Below, piece after piece: positions 12,770 through 23,490 of a stretch of DNA of 64,000 nt. The notes beneath the pieces are model-generated. The model saw nothing but the letters and a program-made list of their open reading frames with translations. It had not been told where the DNA came from and did no database searches. Origin of the DNA: Galbula dea (lineage: Eukaryota; Chordata; Aves; Piciformes; Galbulidae); contig VWZX01010566.1 in assembly GCA_013399015.1 (NCBI GenBank), forward strand, positions 906,221 to 970,220. The letters run 5' to 3'. Made by a program: the position numbers and the translations under genes. Every line of letters begins with the position of its first letter. The stretch's first letter is position 1.

Positions 12770-13560
12770 CCTCCAGCGGCGGCAGGTCAGGGTCGAGCTG
12801 GGTGAAGCTGTGCAGCACCACGGGGCTGCTCTCTCCGGCCACCTCCAGCCTCACGCCGCCCCACAGGCTCCGTGCCCGCCGGCAGCCCTCGAACATCTTC
12901 TCGGGAGCGGGCACGGGCGCGGGCACGGCGGCATGGTGCGGGGCAGGGACTCGCCGGCGGCTCACCATCGGTCCCGCAGCATCCCCGGAGCTGAGCTCTG
13001 CCGCCGGTCCCGCCAGTGCCCCCGGGATGGCCGGGGATGGAGGGAGGGATGCTCGGGGCGGGACGGAGGCTGGGATGGAGCCAACGGAGAAGGCGAGCCC
13101 GCAGCACCGGGAGCGCGCAGCAGCGGCGGCGGGGCAGGGTAACGAGAGCGCGCAACAGCGGCGGGAGCAGGCACCAGTAACGCGCAGCAGCAGCGGGAGC
13201 AGGCTAGAGGGGGCAGAGTACCGGGGGCCCCTGCAGCCGCCCCCGAGCAGCTTCGCCTGATGTCAGCGCGGGGCCAGGACGGAGCCAGCCAAGCTACAAA
13301 CCCAAGCACTCGATTTCCTCCTCGGCAGCCTCCGCCCGCCCCAGGGGTTGGGCCGGCACAGCCCAGCCCCTGCCAGAGGGGAGGGCACAGGGAGGAAGGG
13401 GGAGGGCACCCAGCTGGGAAAAAAAAACCCGAACAGACAAAAAAAGGGAAGGCGAGAGGTGTGGGGACACGCAGCTGGCAAAAGGAGGGGCGTTTGGGGC
13501 GGGAGGCACCGAGATGGGTGATGCTCGTCGGAGCTGGCAGTGGGCACTGAGACTTTGACT
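12770..13560 (-). promoter_or_regulatory. RALGDS: CpG island / promoter region of RALGDS exon 1a
   Basis: Dense CpG and GC-rich sequence with repeated GCGG, CCGG and GCGC words, strongest between about 12.78 and 13.26 kb and weaker to 13.56 kb. It covers exon 1a and the sequence just 5' of it on the minus strand. The start site cannot be placed exactly and no convincing TATA box is seen. A 254-codon plus-strand frame across the island is an antisense GC-rich shadow. Confidence 0.75.
12771..12968 (-). CDS. RALGDS: RALGDS first coding exon, long isoform (exon 1a), partial gene
   Basis: ATG at 12968-12966 opens a 66-codon segment ending CTGGAG|GTGAGG, phase 0. The end of the segment reads S-L-W-G-G-V-R-L-E-V followed by V-V-L-H-S-F-T-Q-L-D-P-D-L-P. 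It matches the human RALGDS isoform 1 N-terminus (R-S-V-W-D-A-V-R-L-E-V and the same H-S-F-T-Q-L-D-P-D-L-P). Residues 7-22 are rich in Ala, Pro and Val and differ from mammals. A second in-frame ATG is codon 25, just before F-E-G-C-R-R-A-R, with A at -3, and could be an alternative start. The exon sits in a CpG island. The N-terminus precedes the REM and CDC25-type exchange domains, encoded outside the window. Confidence 0.9.
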
Positions 13561-16500
13561 AAAGTGGGAGTGAAGCTACAAAGGTGACATGGTATCACCA
13601 GGTCTTCATGCAGCACCTAGGTCTGGGGTTCACAGCCCACCACCCTAAGAGAAAGAAGTATTAAATAAATAAAAAGTATCAAATTCAAGCACAAGAATAT
13701 TAACAGCACGTGGTGTTGTCTGAACAGACAAAGTTTTGCCTCATCCCATGAGCTCAGCCCTGCGTGTGCTCGGAGCACTGCCCAGCCCTTCACTCTCCAC
13801 AGCTGGGCTTTACGGGGTGACACGGTCACAGTCACCACCCAGTGTCCCCTGAAGAGATGAAGGGATGTCACCGAGCCCATGCAGCACATCAGTGTCAAGG
13901 AGCAGGGGCTGACCTCTTCCTGCACCGTGCCAGCTCCATCAATGCACGGTCAAAGGGGGGACAGGAGACCAGAGCACCTGTGCCTGGCCCAGCAGGGACT
14001 AAAGGAAAGAGAAAGAGGTCAGCAGAGTTGCACATCCCGCTTTGAAGAGGCCCTTAAGCCCCCAGGACCATGATGAAACCCTACAACGTAATGCTGTTTT
14101 CAGAGGCAAAGAGAAACGGGCAAAACTGTTTGTCATGCATCCTCCCTCTGCGCCAAGCACTGCGTGTGCTCACCCTCCCCTGGCTCTTCCCCCTTCCCTC
14201 CCCACATGCTGCCGATAAACTGTATCACAGGGGCCAGGCAGTTGCTGCTGACACCACCAAAACCCTGACTTTTTTACGCCTCAGCTCCCTGTGCAGCTGA
14301 AATAACATCAACCTCCCAGAGCCTTCCAGCCCCACGGCTTTATTTCCAGTGAGAACATGGAGCTGGGGCTGAGAACATGAGCTGAGGGCACCAGCACCTC
14401 CTGCCCAGGCAAGAAAGGATTAACCGAGCTGCCAGGCAGGAGGATGAGCCAGGACAACGTGGGCTATTGTCCTGCTTATCTGGAACCACGGAGGGTCAAA
14501 GGGATGGCCTGGGACGCTCTGGGAAAAGGGATCCAGCCCTGCACCAGGGCCTTGCAGTGCCCAAGGGAGCCCCTCACCTTCAGGAGGTGGATATTAACAC
14601 TGCCTAGGCACAGAGATGCTGCCCCAAATCCCTGCTCAGGTCACCTCATGGTGCTGCTCGGGTCCCCAGAGCTTGGACGTGACAATGCTCTGCAAAGAGG
14701 TGTCCTCGGACCCCCTGGAACGGCATGCAGAAACCCTGTGACACACCAAGATGTGCAGTGAAGCGAGATCAGTGTCGTGCATCACTTCACCTGCTACCTC
14801 CAGAGACGGGAGGCAGCACCCAGATCTCCTGCAGAAATCAGGGTGGCCTCTCTTTGGGAGGGAGACTCTGCTTCCCTTTGGTGTTTATCTCTTTGGGCAG
14901 TGAAGTGATGACCAGCCATTGGAATTGCTTGGCACTGCTCAAGTGCACGTAGCAAACAACAGCATCACTCCTTTCCAGTTAGCAAACCCCCTCCCAAAGC
15001 CTCCAGCTTCATCTGACCCCTGCAGAAAGATGCAGCTCTGCTTGATGGGCAATTTCCACTGATCCCCTCCCTGGTTGACCACTAAAGATGGTTTCAGGGG
15101 AAAAAACACTTCTGATAATGGATAATAAATAATAGAAGGCAGGAAGGCAACAGTGAGGGTTTAAAAATAGCCTGCCAGTTTCCTTTCTCCTCTCCTGGGA
15201 ACCTTCTGGGTCTGAAAAGCAAAACACTCAAAGCAGGGTCAGGAGCCCAAGTTCAGGATGTTTGCTCAGTGTAGCTAACCCCAAACACTCAGCCTTCAGG
15301 GGCCAAGCTCCTGAAAATCCTGAGATTCAAAACAAGGAACTTTTCAGGGCTTCTTATCTGCCTCTAAAGCACAGAGCCAAAAGGGAACACACGCAGGATC
15401 ACACCCTCAGGTTTCTCCCCTGCACCCCTGAAGGTCTAGAAATTGTTGAAACATGCAATTATTTGAGATGCACATGACTCTGGGAGCTGGGGATTTAAGG
15501 GAAGGATCAAGCACTGAGTGACCCATTAAGAAAGAAATAAAAATAATAATATCATCTTACACTTGGCCAAGTCAGCAAAAGCTTTTCACAACACCCTGAG
15601 CACTCTGGATTGACGTCAGCTGTAAGTGTCCCATCAGCTCCAGCAGGCACAGGAGCAAAGACAGGCACAGGAACTGGGTGCTGCAGGAAATCCCTTGCTT
15701 TGTTTCTCTCCACCACTCTGCAACCAGCACTTGGCTGAATAAATACAAACTTCTGTGGCCAACACAGGAGCACCTACAGATGACAAAGCTTTGCCCCTTT
15801 GCAGCAGCCTCCATCCCCCTGCATGGTGAATGACACAGAGTAGGTAACACAGAGGCTTTTGCAGACTCCAGTTTCCATCTTAGCTCAGTCCATTTGGCTT
15901 AGGACCTGTGGATTCAGTTCTTAGCTAGTTTCTTCACACCAAGGCTCAGTGTGGACCCTGAGTCACCTCTCCCCAGCACACACAACCTTGTACATGGGGC
16001 CTTTGAGCATCCTCCTCAGCTCCATCCTCCAGCCCTCCCAATGCCTGCTCTCCTTTGCTGTCATCTCACTGCTCCTCTTCCAAGAAGGGTTTTCCAGCTG
16101 GTTACCTACAGGACAAAACTCAAAGTGACCCAGTTCTCATGCTCAGTATTGCTGGTTTTTTTAGCTTCTACCAGGCCACGGGCTGAGTGAGCAAGGCTTG
16201 CCCACCCCAAAGCATCCCTCAGAGACATTTTCACCTCCTGCATGGCACCAGGCTGCCTGCAACTCCCCCACTAGTCCTCCTGCCACCATCCCAGGACACA
16301 CACAGGCACTGCCTTGCAAAACCCACATTTTTTTTGAGCCTCAGTGAGCCTCCAGCAAGACAGATACCAGAGAACTGAGAAAAACTGATCTCAGCTCTAC
16401 CCACAGAAGGCAAAAGTCAGCCCCAGCCACCTCTATCTCCAGCATCACACAGCACCAGCTTTCCCTGCTCGACGAGCAAGTGAACTGGGACCCAAAGCAG

Positions 16501-17321
16501 CAGCCTCTGATGGGAGCTGGGCTGGTTTATGTGGGAATTGCAACATTCCCCAGCCTCTGCCCCAAGCTCTGGCACCAACTCCCAAGGCTTTGCAGCAAGT
16601 AAATCCCAGCAGTGCTCCCTGTCAGGCTGCTGCCTAGAACATAGAGACAAGAACACTTCCTTCTATTGTCAGGGCTGGGGGAGCTCTTCTGCATGTTGGG
16701 GGAAAAGTGCTACTGATGGAAAAGAGCTACTCAGTAACAGTCAGGTTGGTTGTTGCACTTGCACTGAGTCCTGCATTCACATTTCATTTGACATTCAGAT
16801 TATAATTTGATTTTCCACTGCCCAGGCTCAACTGGAAGATGATTTTCTAAAAGATAATAATAATGATAAACTTTTCCTCAGGATGAGGGGAAAAAAACCC
16901 CTCCCAGCTTGTGCAAGAAGGGAAAACAGTCAGTGCTCTGTTCAGTACCATGTTCATAGAGATACAGATATATCAGACAGATTAGAGCAGTTGCTCCCAA
17001 AATTGGAGGACCAGCCCTCAGACCCTCACAGACCCAGTTCTCACTTGTAAACATGAGCAATGTCCCTATTTAAGCAGGGCTGAGGGGTTAGCCACACACC
17101 ACTTGACACAGCTTACAGCAACCAGGGATTTGAGGAAATTCTCTGCTGAGTATTTCAGAGCCAGGGCAGTTGGATCATTCCTCTCTGCCTGCAGGTTTTG
17201 GGTGTTTCTTGGGGCCAGTCAAGCACTGTGAACCCTTTGTGCTGGCAGGGAGCAAGGCTGGCTCAGGCTCTCCTGCTTTGTGCCCCTTCTGCTGGTGGCA
17301 CCTGTTCTCCAGCAGCAGCAC
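13561..17321. other. Intron of RALGDS short and 1c isoforms, no feature recognised
   Basis: Unique sequence between the 1a CpG island and the first CR1 of a cluster. It includes A/T-rich patches near 13.65 and 15.54 kb. No exon or RNA gene supported. Confidence 0.45.
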
Positions 17322-17640
17322 ATCACAGAATCATACAGGTTGGAAGAGACTTCTAAGATCATCAAGTCCAACTATCAACCTATCACCCCCATGCCACTAA
17401 ACCATGGCCCTAAGGACCACATCTAGATGCCTTTTACACCCCTCCAGGGATGGTGACTCCATCACTGCCCTGGGCAGCCTGGGACAATGCCTCACAGCTC
17501 TTTCAGTGAAGAAATTTCTCCTAATATCCAATCTCAACCTCTCCTGGTGCAACTTGAGGCCATTTCCTCTTGTCCTCTCACTGGCAACCCAGAAGAGACT
17601 GACCCCCACCCTCCTCCTCCTCCTCTCCAAGGCCAGCTAC
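17322..17640 (-). mobile_element. CR1 LINE 3' fragment
   Basis: Begins with ATCACAGAATCATACAGGTT (reverse complement of the CR1 3' terminus), then GACTTCTAAGATCATCAAGT, CCAGGGATGGTGACTCCATC and the TTGAGGCCATTTCCTCTTGT block. 5'-truncated. Confidence 0.9.
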
Positions 17641-18287
17641 TGATGAAGCCTTGGGTTAATCCAGGACTGCAGCTCTCCTCCAGCCTCTCTGAAGCACACC
17701 AAACACCTAGCACAGCAAGGCAAGCTCCCAATTATTGCCAGCTCCTAGCAGAGGAAGCACACTAAATCCCCAGGCAATTAGGATCTAACCCTCTCCATCC
17801 AGCCATCCTGTGTTTCATTTCCTGCAGCCCCTGTGCACAGCTGGGCTCCAACATCTCCTGCAGAGACTGCAGGCTCCTGACGCTCAACCATGGCAATGCA
17901 ATTATGCCACAAGCCTTGGAGACTCAAGAGCTGGCAGGAACGTTTCTCCTCACCCCTACTCTTTCTGCCATCCACTTAGCCCTAGGAGCTGAGCATCTCC
18001 CATCAGGGCAGCAAGTGACAACACAAACCTCTGATTTTCAAGCTTGCTGGCCTCTAAAAGCTCAGCAGAACAAGGTCAACATGGGAGGTGGGAGGGAGTG
18101 GAGCCACTCTAAGAAACAACTGACCACAGCATGCTCTGTGAGGGCATTTCTGGGGAGAGACACCTGGATTCCTTCCCAGCAAAGTGCTGCACAGCCAGTT
18201 ACAGAGAGAACAAAACACTCAGGAAAAATAAGAGAGAAAATAGAATGACCAACCTCAAACTATGCCCAGAGAGCCAAAGACAACAGG
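17641..18287. other. Intronic unique sequence between CR1 copies
   Basis: No gene, RNA or repeat recognised. Confidence 0.4.
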
Positions 18288-18460
18288 ATCACAGAATCCC
18301 AGCATGGTAGAGGTTGGAAGGGACCTCTGGGGACCATCTAGTCCAGCTCCCCTGCTCCAGCAGGGTCACCCACAGCAGCATGCCCAGGATCACCTCCAGC
18401 TGCTTTGGGAATCTCTCCAGAGAAGGAGACTCCACAGCCTCTCTGGGCAGCCTGGACCTG
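18288..18460 (-). mobile_element. CR1 LINE 3' fragment
   Basis: ATCACAGAATCCCAGCATGG, the ACCATCTAGTCCAGCTCCCC block and CTCTCTGGGCAGCCTGGACC mark a 170-bp CR1 tail of the same subfamily as the copy at 1.5-2.0 kb. Confidence 0.85.
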
Positions 18461-18605
18461 TTTACTTTCCTCAAAGTAAAGAATTCTATTTCCATCTCAT
18501 GCAAAGCACCAAGAGACTTTACAAGCATTTTGCCAGGCACTGGTGGCAGAGGGAGCCAGGAAAACAACCACAAAAGCTTTGCCCAGAGCTGGCTGTTTTA
18601 AGAGG

Positions 18606-18836
18606 ATCACAAAACACACAGAGAACCATGAAGGTTGGAAGAGACCTCTAAGATCATCAAGTCCAACCATCAATCTATCCTCACCATGCCACTAAACAAC
18701 ATCCCTCAGCACCACATCTAGATGCTTTCTAACCCCCTCCAGGGCTGGTGACTCCACCACTGCCCTGGGCAGCCTGGGCCAGTGCCTGACAACTCTTTCA
18801 GGGAAGAGAGTTTTCCTAATATCCAACCTAAACCAG
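18606..18836 (-). mobile_element. CR1 LINE 3' fragment
   Basis: AAGGTTGGAAGAGACCTCTA, then TCATCAAGTCCAACCATCAA, CCACCACTGCCCTGGGCAGC and TTCCTAATATCCAACC, the canonical reverse-complement CR1 tail. Confidence 0.88.
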
Positions 18837-20444
18837 TAAGGACCATCCCCATACCGAGAGGGAGCTGCAGCAGCAGCTCCAGGTCACAACATTTCCCTTT
18901 CCCAGCCATGGCATTGCCCTGAGTGCAGAGTTCAGCAGGCATTAAGCTGCTGATGCCTGACACGTTGCAGACACCAGAGCTCCTCTGCTAAGGTCTATTA
19001 TTTCTGGACCTGTTTGTCTTTCCAGGCAGCTTTTATCTCCCTATCACCTTTCTGCCACCCTGTTTCAGTCAGCTCTTTTAACAAATACCACCTAAGGTAC
19101 TTGGAACCAAAAAGAAAAGCAGGTTAAAACAGGTTGGGTTTGGGGTTTTTTTTTTTGGAGTCTCCAGAGTGCTCAGAGTTATTACATCCTTGCTCAGGTG
19201 GCTTCTCTGGATAACAGTCAGGAAAAGAAAAATCACTGGCAGAAGAGAGAGGAGAAAGGTTATGAAGCCCCTAAAATTGGCAGGGGAAGATGGGAATGGG
19301 TGCAGCCCCTGAAGAGAGGGGAAACTCCTTTCTGAAATCCAACCAGCCCTTCTCATCCAGCAGGAAAATAAAGTGCCACAGTGTGATGCCAGCTGATCTT
19401 GGAAACACATGGCTGGTGCTGGACAAAGCCCAGTGGTGGCAGTTTCATTGGCAAAACACCCCATGCCTTGCCCAGGGTCCCCCCTAAGAGCTGGGGTCCA
19501 TTTCCTGCAGCCAGCACAGCACCCTGAGCCCCTCCCTTCCCAGAGGGCACCCCAAGTGCTGCTGGCCCCTGCCCTACCCTGCTCAGACACAGAGCCCCCA
19601 GAGGCTATGCAGAAACACCAAGCAAAGTTCATCTGCCTCCCATCTGCATCTGCTCCCCAAACAGGCTCAACCTATCAAGGAATTGCCTGGGTATAACTTA
19701 TTCTCCTCACCATAACCTTTGGCAAGGGAGGTTAAGTGCTAGATTTTCAGTGCCTGTGGCTGTTCCTCCCTCCAGCACCTTTGTACCCTGCTAGTAAGCT
19801 CAGGCTGGGAGCAGTAAACAGCTCAGTTCAAGACTGAGATATATACACTGCAACAGCCAGGTGGTGACTGCCTATGGACCAAGGAGCAGCAGCATCACTC
19901 CTCACTAGGGCTTTGGGCTGTTGTGTCTTTGCTTGTGCAGAGCTGAGCAGCCCCAGCACCCCCCCTAAAGCCCCTTTCAGCCTAGTGCAGCTCCTTCTGA
20001 CAGCAGGGAGTGCTCTCCTCATGAGCCCAAGGGGAACAGAATCAGGATGAAGCTCTGGCTCTGCTCACCTTTCAGAAGCTCAAGGGCAGGAGGTACCTTT
20101 CTCCACTGATGACAACCAGCCAAAAATGACACCTTCAGCTGAATCATGTAATAGGAGACTCTCAGAAACAAGAGGCTCTGCCAGCTGATCACCAGAGAAA
20201 TCCCAGTGGATAATGAGGAAACTTTGCTCAGCAGAGTGCCTGTCCTCACCATCAGCTCCTAGCTCAGCACCTTCTCCAGCCCTGCTCTCACTCATGCCTT
20301 CCCTGGCTGCTGCAGCCATGGCAGTGATATGCTCACACCCATCATCTGCAGCAGCTGGACAGCCAGCCAGCCAGCCAGCTCAGACTGGCCCTTGGTTCCT
20401 GCTTTCCAGCCAGGGAGCAGGAGGACAGCTTTATTCTGGCAGTC
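18837..20444. other. Intronic unique sequence
   Basis: Contains a T run near 19.15 kb and a (GCCA)5 microsatellite at 20360-20379. A 184-codon minus frame at 19078-19632 has no motif and no splice context. Confidence 0.4.
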
Positions 20445-20690
20445 ATCATAGAATGGGTTGGGTTGGAAAAGACCTCCAGGGGTGATGACCCCACCACTGC
20501 CCTGGGCAGCCTGGGCCAGTGCTTAACCACTCTTTCAGTGGGGAAATTTTTTCCTAATGTCCAACCTAAACCTCCCCTGGTGCAACTTGAGGCCATTTCC
20601 TCTTGTCCTATCCCTAGCAACCCAGCAGAAAAGACCAAGCTCCACCTTGCTCCAACCTCCTTTCAGGTGGCTGGAGAGAGTGAGAGATAT
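20445..20690 (-). mobile_element. CR1 LINE 3' fragment with internal deletion
   Basis: TCATAGAATGGGTTGGGTTG and AAAAGACCTCCAGGGGTGAT join directly to the CCACCACTGCCCTGGGCAGC block, so the usual ATCAAGTCCAACC segment of about 100 bp is missing. It then continues through the TTGAGGCCATTTCCTCTTGT block. Confidence 0.85.
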
Positions 20691-22673
20691 TGCACAAGAT
20701 TTAATTATATCCAAAGCTCAGTTTCCATGGGTGACCCAAAGAGGCTGCAAGCTGCTGGGCTACAGTCCCAAGCTGATCTGAGAAGCTACAGGTAACAAAA
20801 GAAAGCAGATTTACCATGTAGCTTAGGTTTAGTGCAGAGAATTAGCCCAGCAGAGGACTAAGGCAGAACAGACTGAAGTGCCAGCTCCTGGAACTCAGTG
20901 AAGCAACAGGAATGTGTTGCACAGACCTCTCATGACCAAGGTTACTTCAAATAAGAGATCCAGTCAGAGAGGAACAAAGCCCCTTCATGGGGGACATGCA
21001 AAAGGATGTTCCAACAATGGTCCTGTAGCTCCTTTGGCTGCACAAACCTCAGGGAAGGCATCCATCAAAAGCTGGACATGTCAGAAAGCTGCTGGAATGC
21101 TGACTTGATCTGAAGTGAGGAGTGAAACCTTGGAGCCAGGCTCTGGAGGAGCAAAGAGCTGATGTGATTGCAAGTGAGCTGCTGAGAGAGGAGCCAGAGG
21201 GCCTGGAGCAGCCCCAGGGACTGAAGTGTGGTGGGAGGCATCCAGCAGCTGGAGCAGCAGCCTGTGTGCTCTGGTGCCTGGTGCCACCACAAAGTTAGTC
21301 CCTGCTCAAGGCATTTGGGCCAAATTCACCCTGCTCTGAGCTGGGATAGAGTGAACAGAGATGAGAATGTTCTCCTTGAACAGCCTGAGCACACACTCGG
21401 TGATGTTGGCCACGTGAGAGCCAGGAAAAGAGGCTGGCAAGGGAAAGTCGCATTGCCCAGCCCTGAGATGGGCACTGCAGAGAGGAAACAAAACAGTCAC
21501 GTGGCTGAAGAGTCAATTAAGAATGCTCCAAGTCTTTTAATATTCCCAGGTATTGTTAGAGCCTCAAAGGATGTTTAAAAACCCAAGCATATTCTCTTCC
21601 CTTCGGTAATGATCACTTGAAAAGGTTTCCTCCAGGCATTGTTCTAGCAGGGGAAGTCATCCCAGTGCCCCTCTCAATGGCCAGCCAAAACCCCCTCTTT
21701 TTAGTGTGGTTTTTTGGCATGGAGGAGCAGTGTCCTTCCCAACACCACTGGACCCTGGTGGCCAAGGGCCAGCTGCATCTCTTGGTTACAGTGGCACAAA
21801 CATCAACACACTCTGCGAGTGTCGCTGAGTCACAGCGTGGCACCGAGTCCAGCCCTGCTGCTCCTCATCCTCCTGCTTGCTACCTTCAGCTCCATGATTG
21901 ATGATGTTTTTCCTGCAAGTCTTGGCTCCAGGAACCATGCTGAGTGCTGGAGAATGTCAGTTTTCATGAAAAGAAAAAGGTCACCCCATGAGCACTGAAC
22001 CTCCTTGGGTTGGTTCCTTTGGTTGTGTGTCTCAGTGCCTAAAAACGGATCCACAGAGAATCAAAGCTTTTGGTTGCTTTTCTGGTTTTGGGAGGGTTTT
22101 TTGGTGGTTGAAGTGTTTGTGAGAAGCATCTCCCAGGTGGATTTTCTGGTGTCTAATGATAGATGAACTCATGCTACAGATGGTTAGGGGCATTTACAAG
22201 ATTCTCTTCCTCTTCTCAGCCATCTCGTTTCATCATCTCTGCACAGACCCAGTGACCTGTGAGCCCTCAGCCAGATTTGCATCAAGGAGGCCAGCAGGTT
22301 CAGAAGTCACTTGGGGAGAGAGGACACAGGCAGACAGACACCATGAATGACAGCATTGGCCTCATTTGGGGAGGAAATTAGATATTAAGAATTTTCTGCC
22401 CCTTTACCTGCAGGGAAAACAGCTAGAAAACATGACCTGAGCTTTTGCAGGAGGCCCAGGGACCAGACAGTGAGGGAAAGAAGCTACTCTCTGAGGGTCT
22501 CATCCAGCTTCTGCAAGACTCTGCAGCAGAAGATAACATCCTGACCATAAAGAGCTTCTGCCATCAGTCACTCTCAGGGCACAGAGAGCTTGGGCTGATG
22601 AATCCATTCCCAAGCAGCCAGATGAGATACATCAGTGTGGTAGCTCAGCAGTGAACATTCTATATGTGTCAGG
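20691..22673. other. Intronic unique sequence
   Basis: No gene, RNA or repeat recognised. Confidence 0.4.
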
Positions 22674-23490
22674 AAGGTTGGAAAAGACCTCCAAGTTAGA
22701 GTCCAACCAACACCACCATGCCACTAAACCATGCCACCAAGTGCCACAACTACAAGTCTTTGAAACCCCTCCAGGGCTGGTGACTCCTCCCCTGCCCTGG
22801 GCAGCCTGGGCCAATGCCTAACAACTCTTGCAGTCAAGAATCTTTTCCTAATATCCAACCTAAACCTCCCCTGGCACAACTTGAGGCCATTTCCTCTATC
22901 ATTATCACTAGTCACCTGGGAGAAGAGCCCAGCCTCCACCTCACCCCACTCCTTTCAGAGAGTTGCAGAGAGTGAGAAGGTCTCCCCTGAGCCTCCTCTT
23001 CTCCAGGCTAAACCACCTCAGTTCCCTCAGCTGCTCCTCACAACACTTGTGCTCTAGACCCTTCCCCACCTTCATTGCCCTTCTCTGGACACACTCCAGC
23101 ACCTCAGTGTCCTTCTTGGAGTGAGGAGCCCAAAACTGAGCCCAGGATTCCAGGTGGGACCTCCCCAGTGCCCAGTCCAGGAGGACAATCCCTGCTCTAG
23201 CCCTGCTGCCACACTAGTGCTGACCCAAGCCAGGATGCTGTTGGCCTTCTTGGCCACCTGGGCACTCTGCTGCCTCATCTCCAGCCGCTATCAACAAACA
23301 CCTCCAGGTCCTTTTCCCCTGGGCAGTTTCCAGCCACTCTGCCCTAAGCCTGGAGCCTTCATGTGGTTGTTGTGACTCAAGTGCAGGACCCAGCACTTGG
23401 CCTTCTTGAATCCCATACAACTGGCCTCAGCCCATCCATCCAGCCTGTCCACATCCCTCTGCAGACCCTCCCCACCTCAGAGGTTCATTA
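22674..23490 (-). mobile_element. CR1 LINE, longest copy in the window (about 0.8 kb)
   Basis: Starts with AAGGTTGGAAAAGACCTCCA and runs through the standard tail. It continues past GAGCCTCCTCTTCTCCAGGC into the upstream CR1 segment with CTTCTCTGGACACACTCCAG, CCAGGATGCTGTTGGCCTTC and CCAGCACTTGGCCTTCTTGA. The latter blocks lie farther toward the LINE 5' side than the other copies reach. It is not intact: no reverse transcriptase frame survives. Confidence 0.9.

Noticed and set aside
12496..13260. 254-codon plus-strand frame
   Set aside because: Antisense shadow of the RALGDS exon 1a CpG island. The minus strand carries the recognised peptide.
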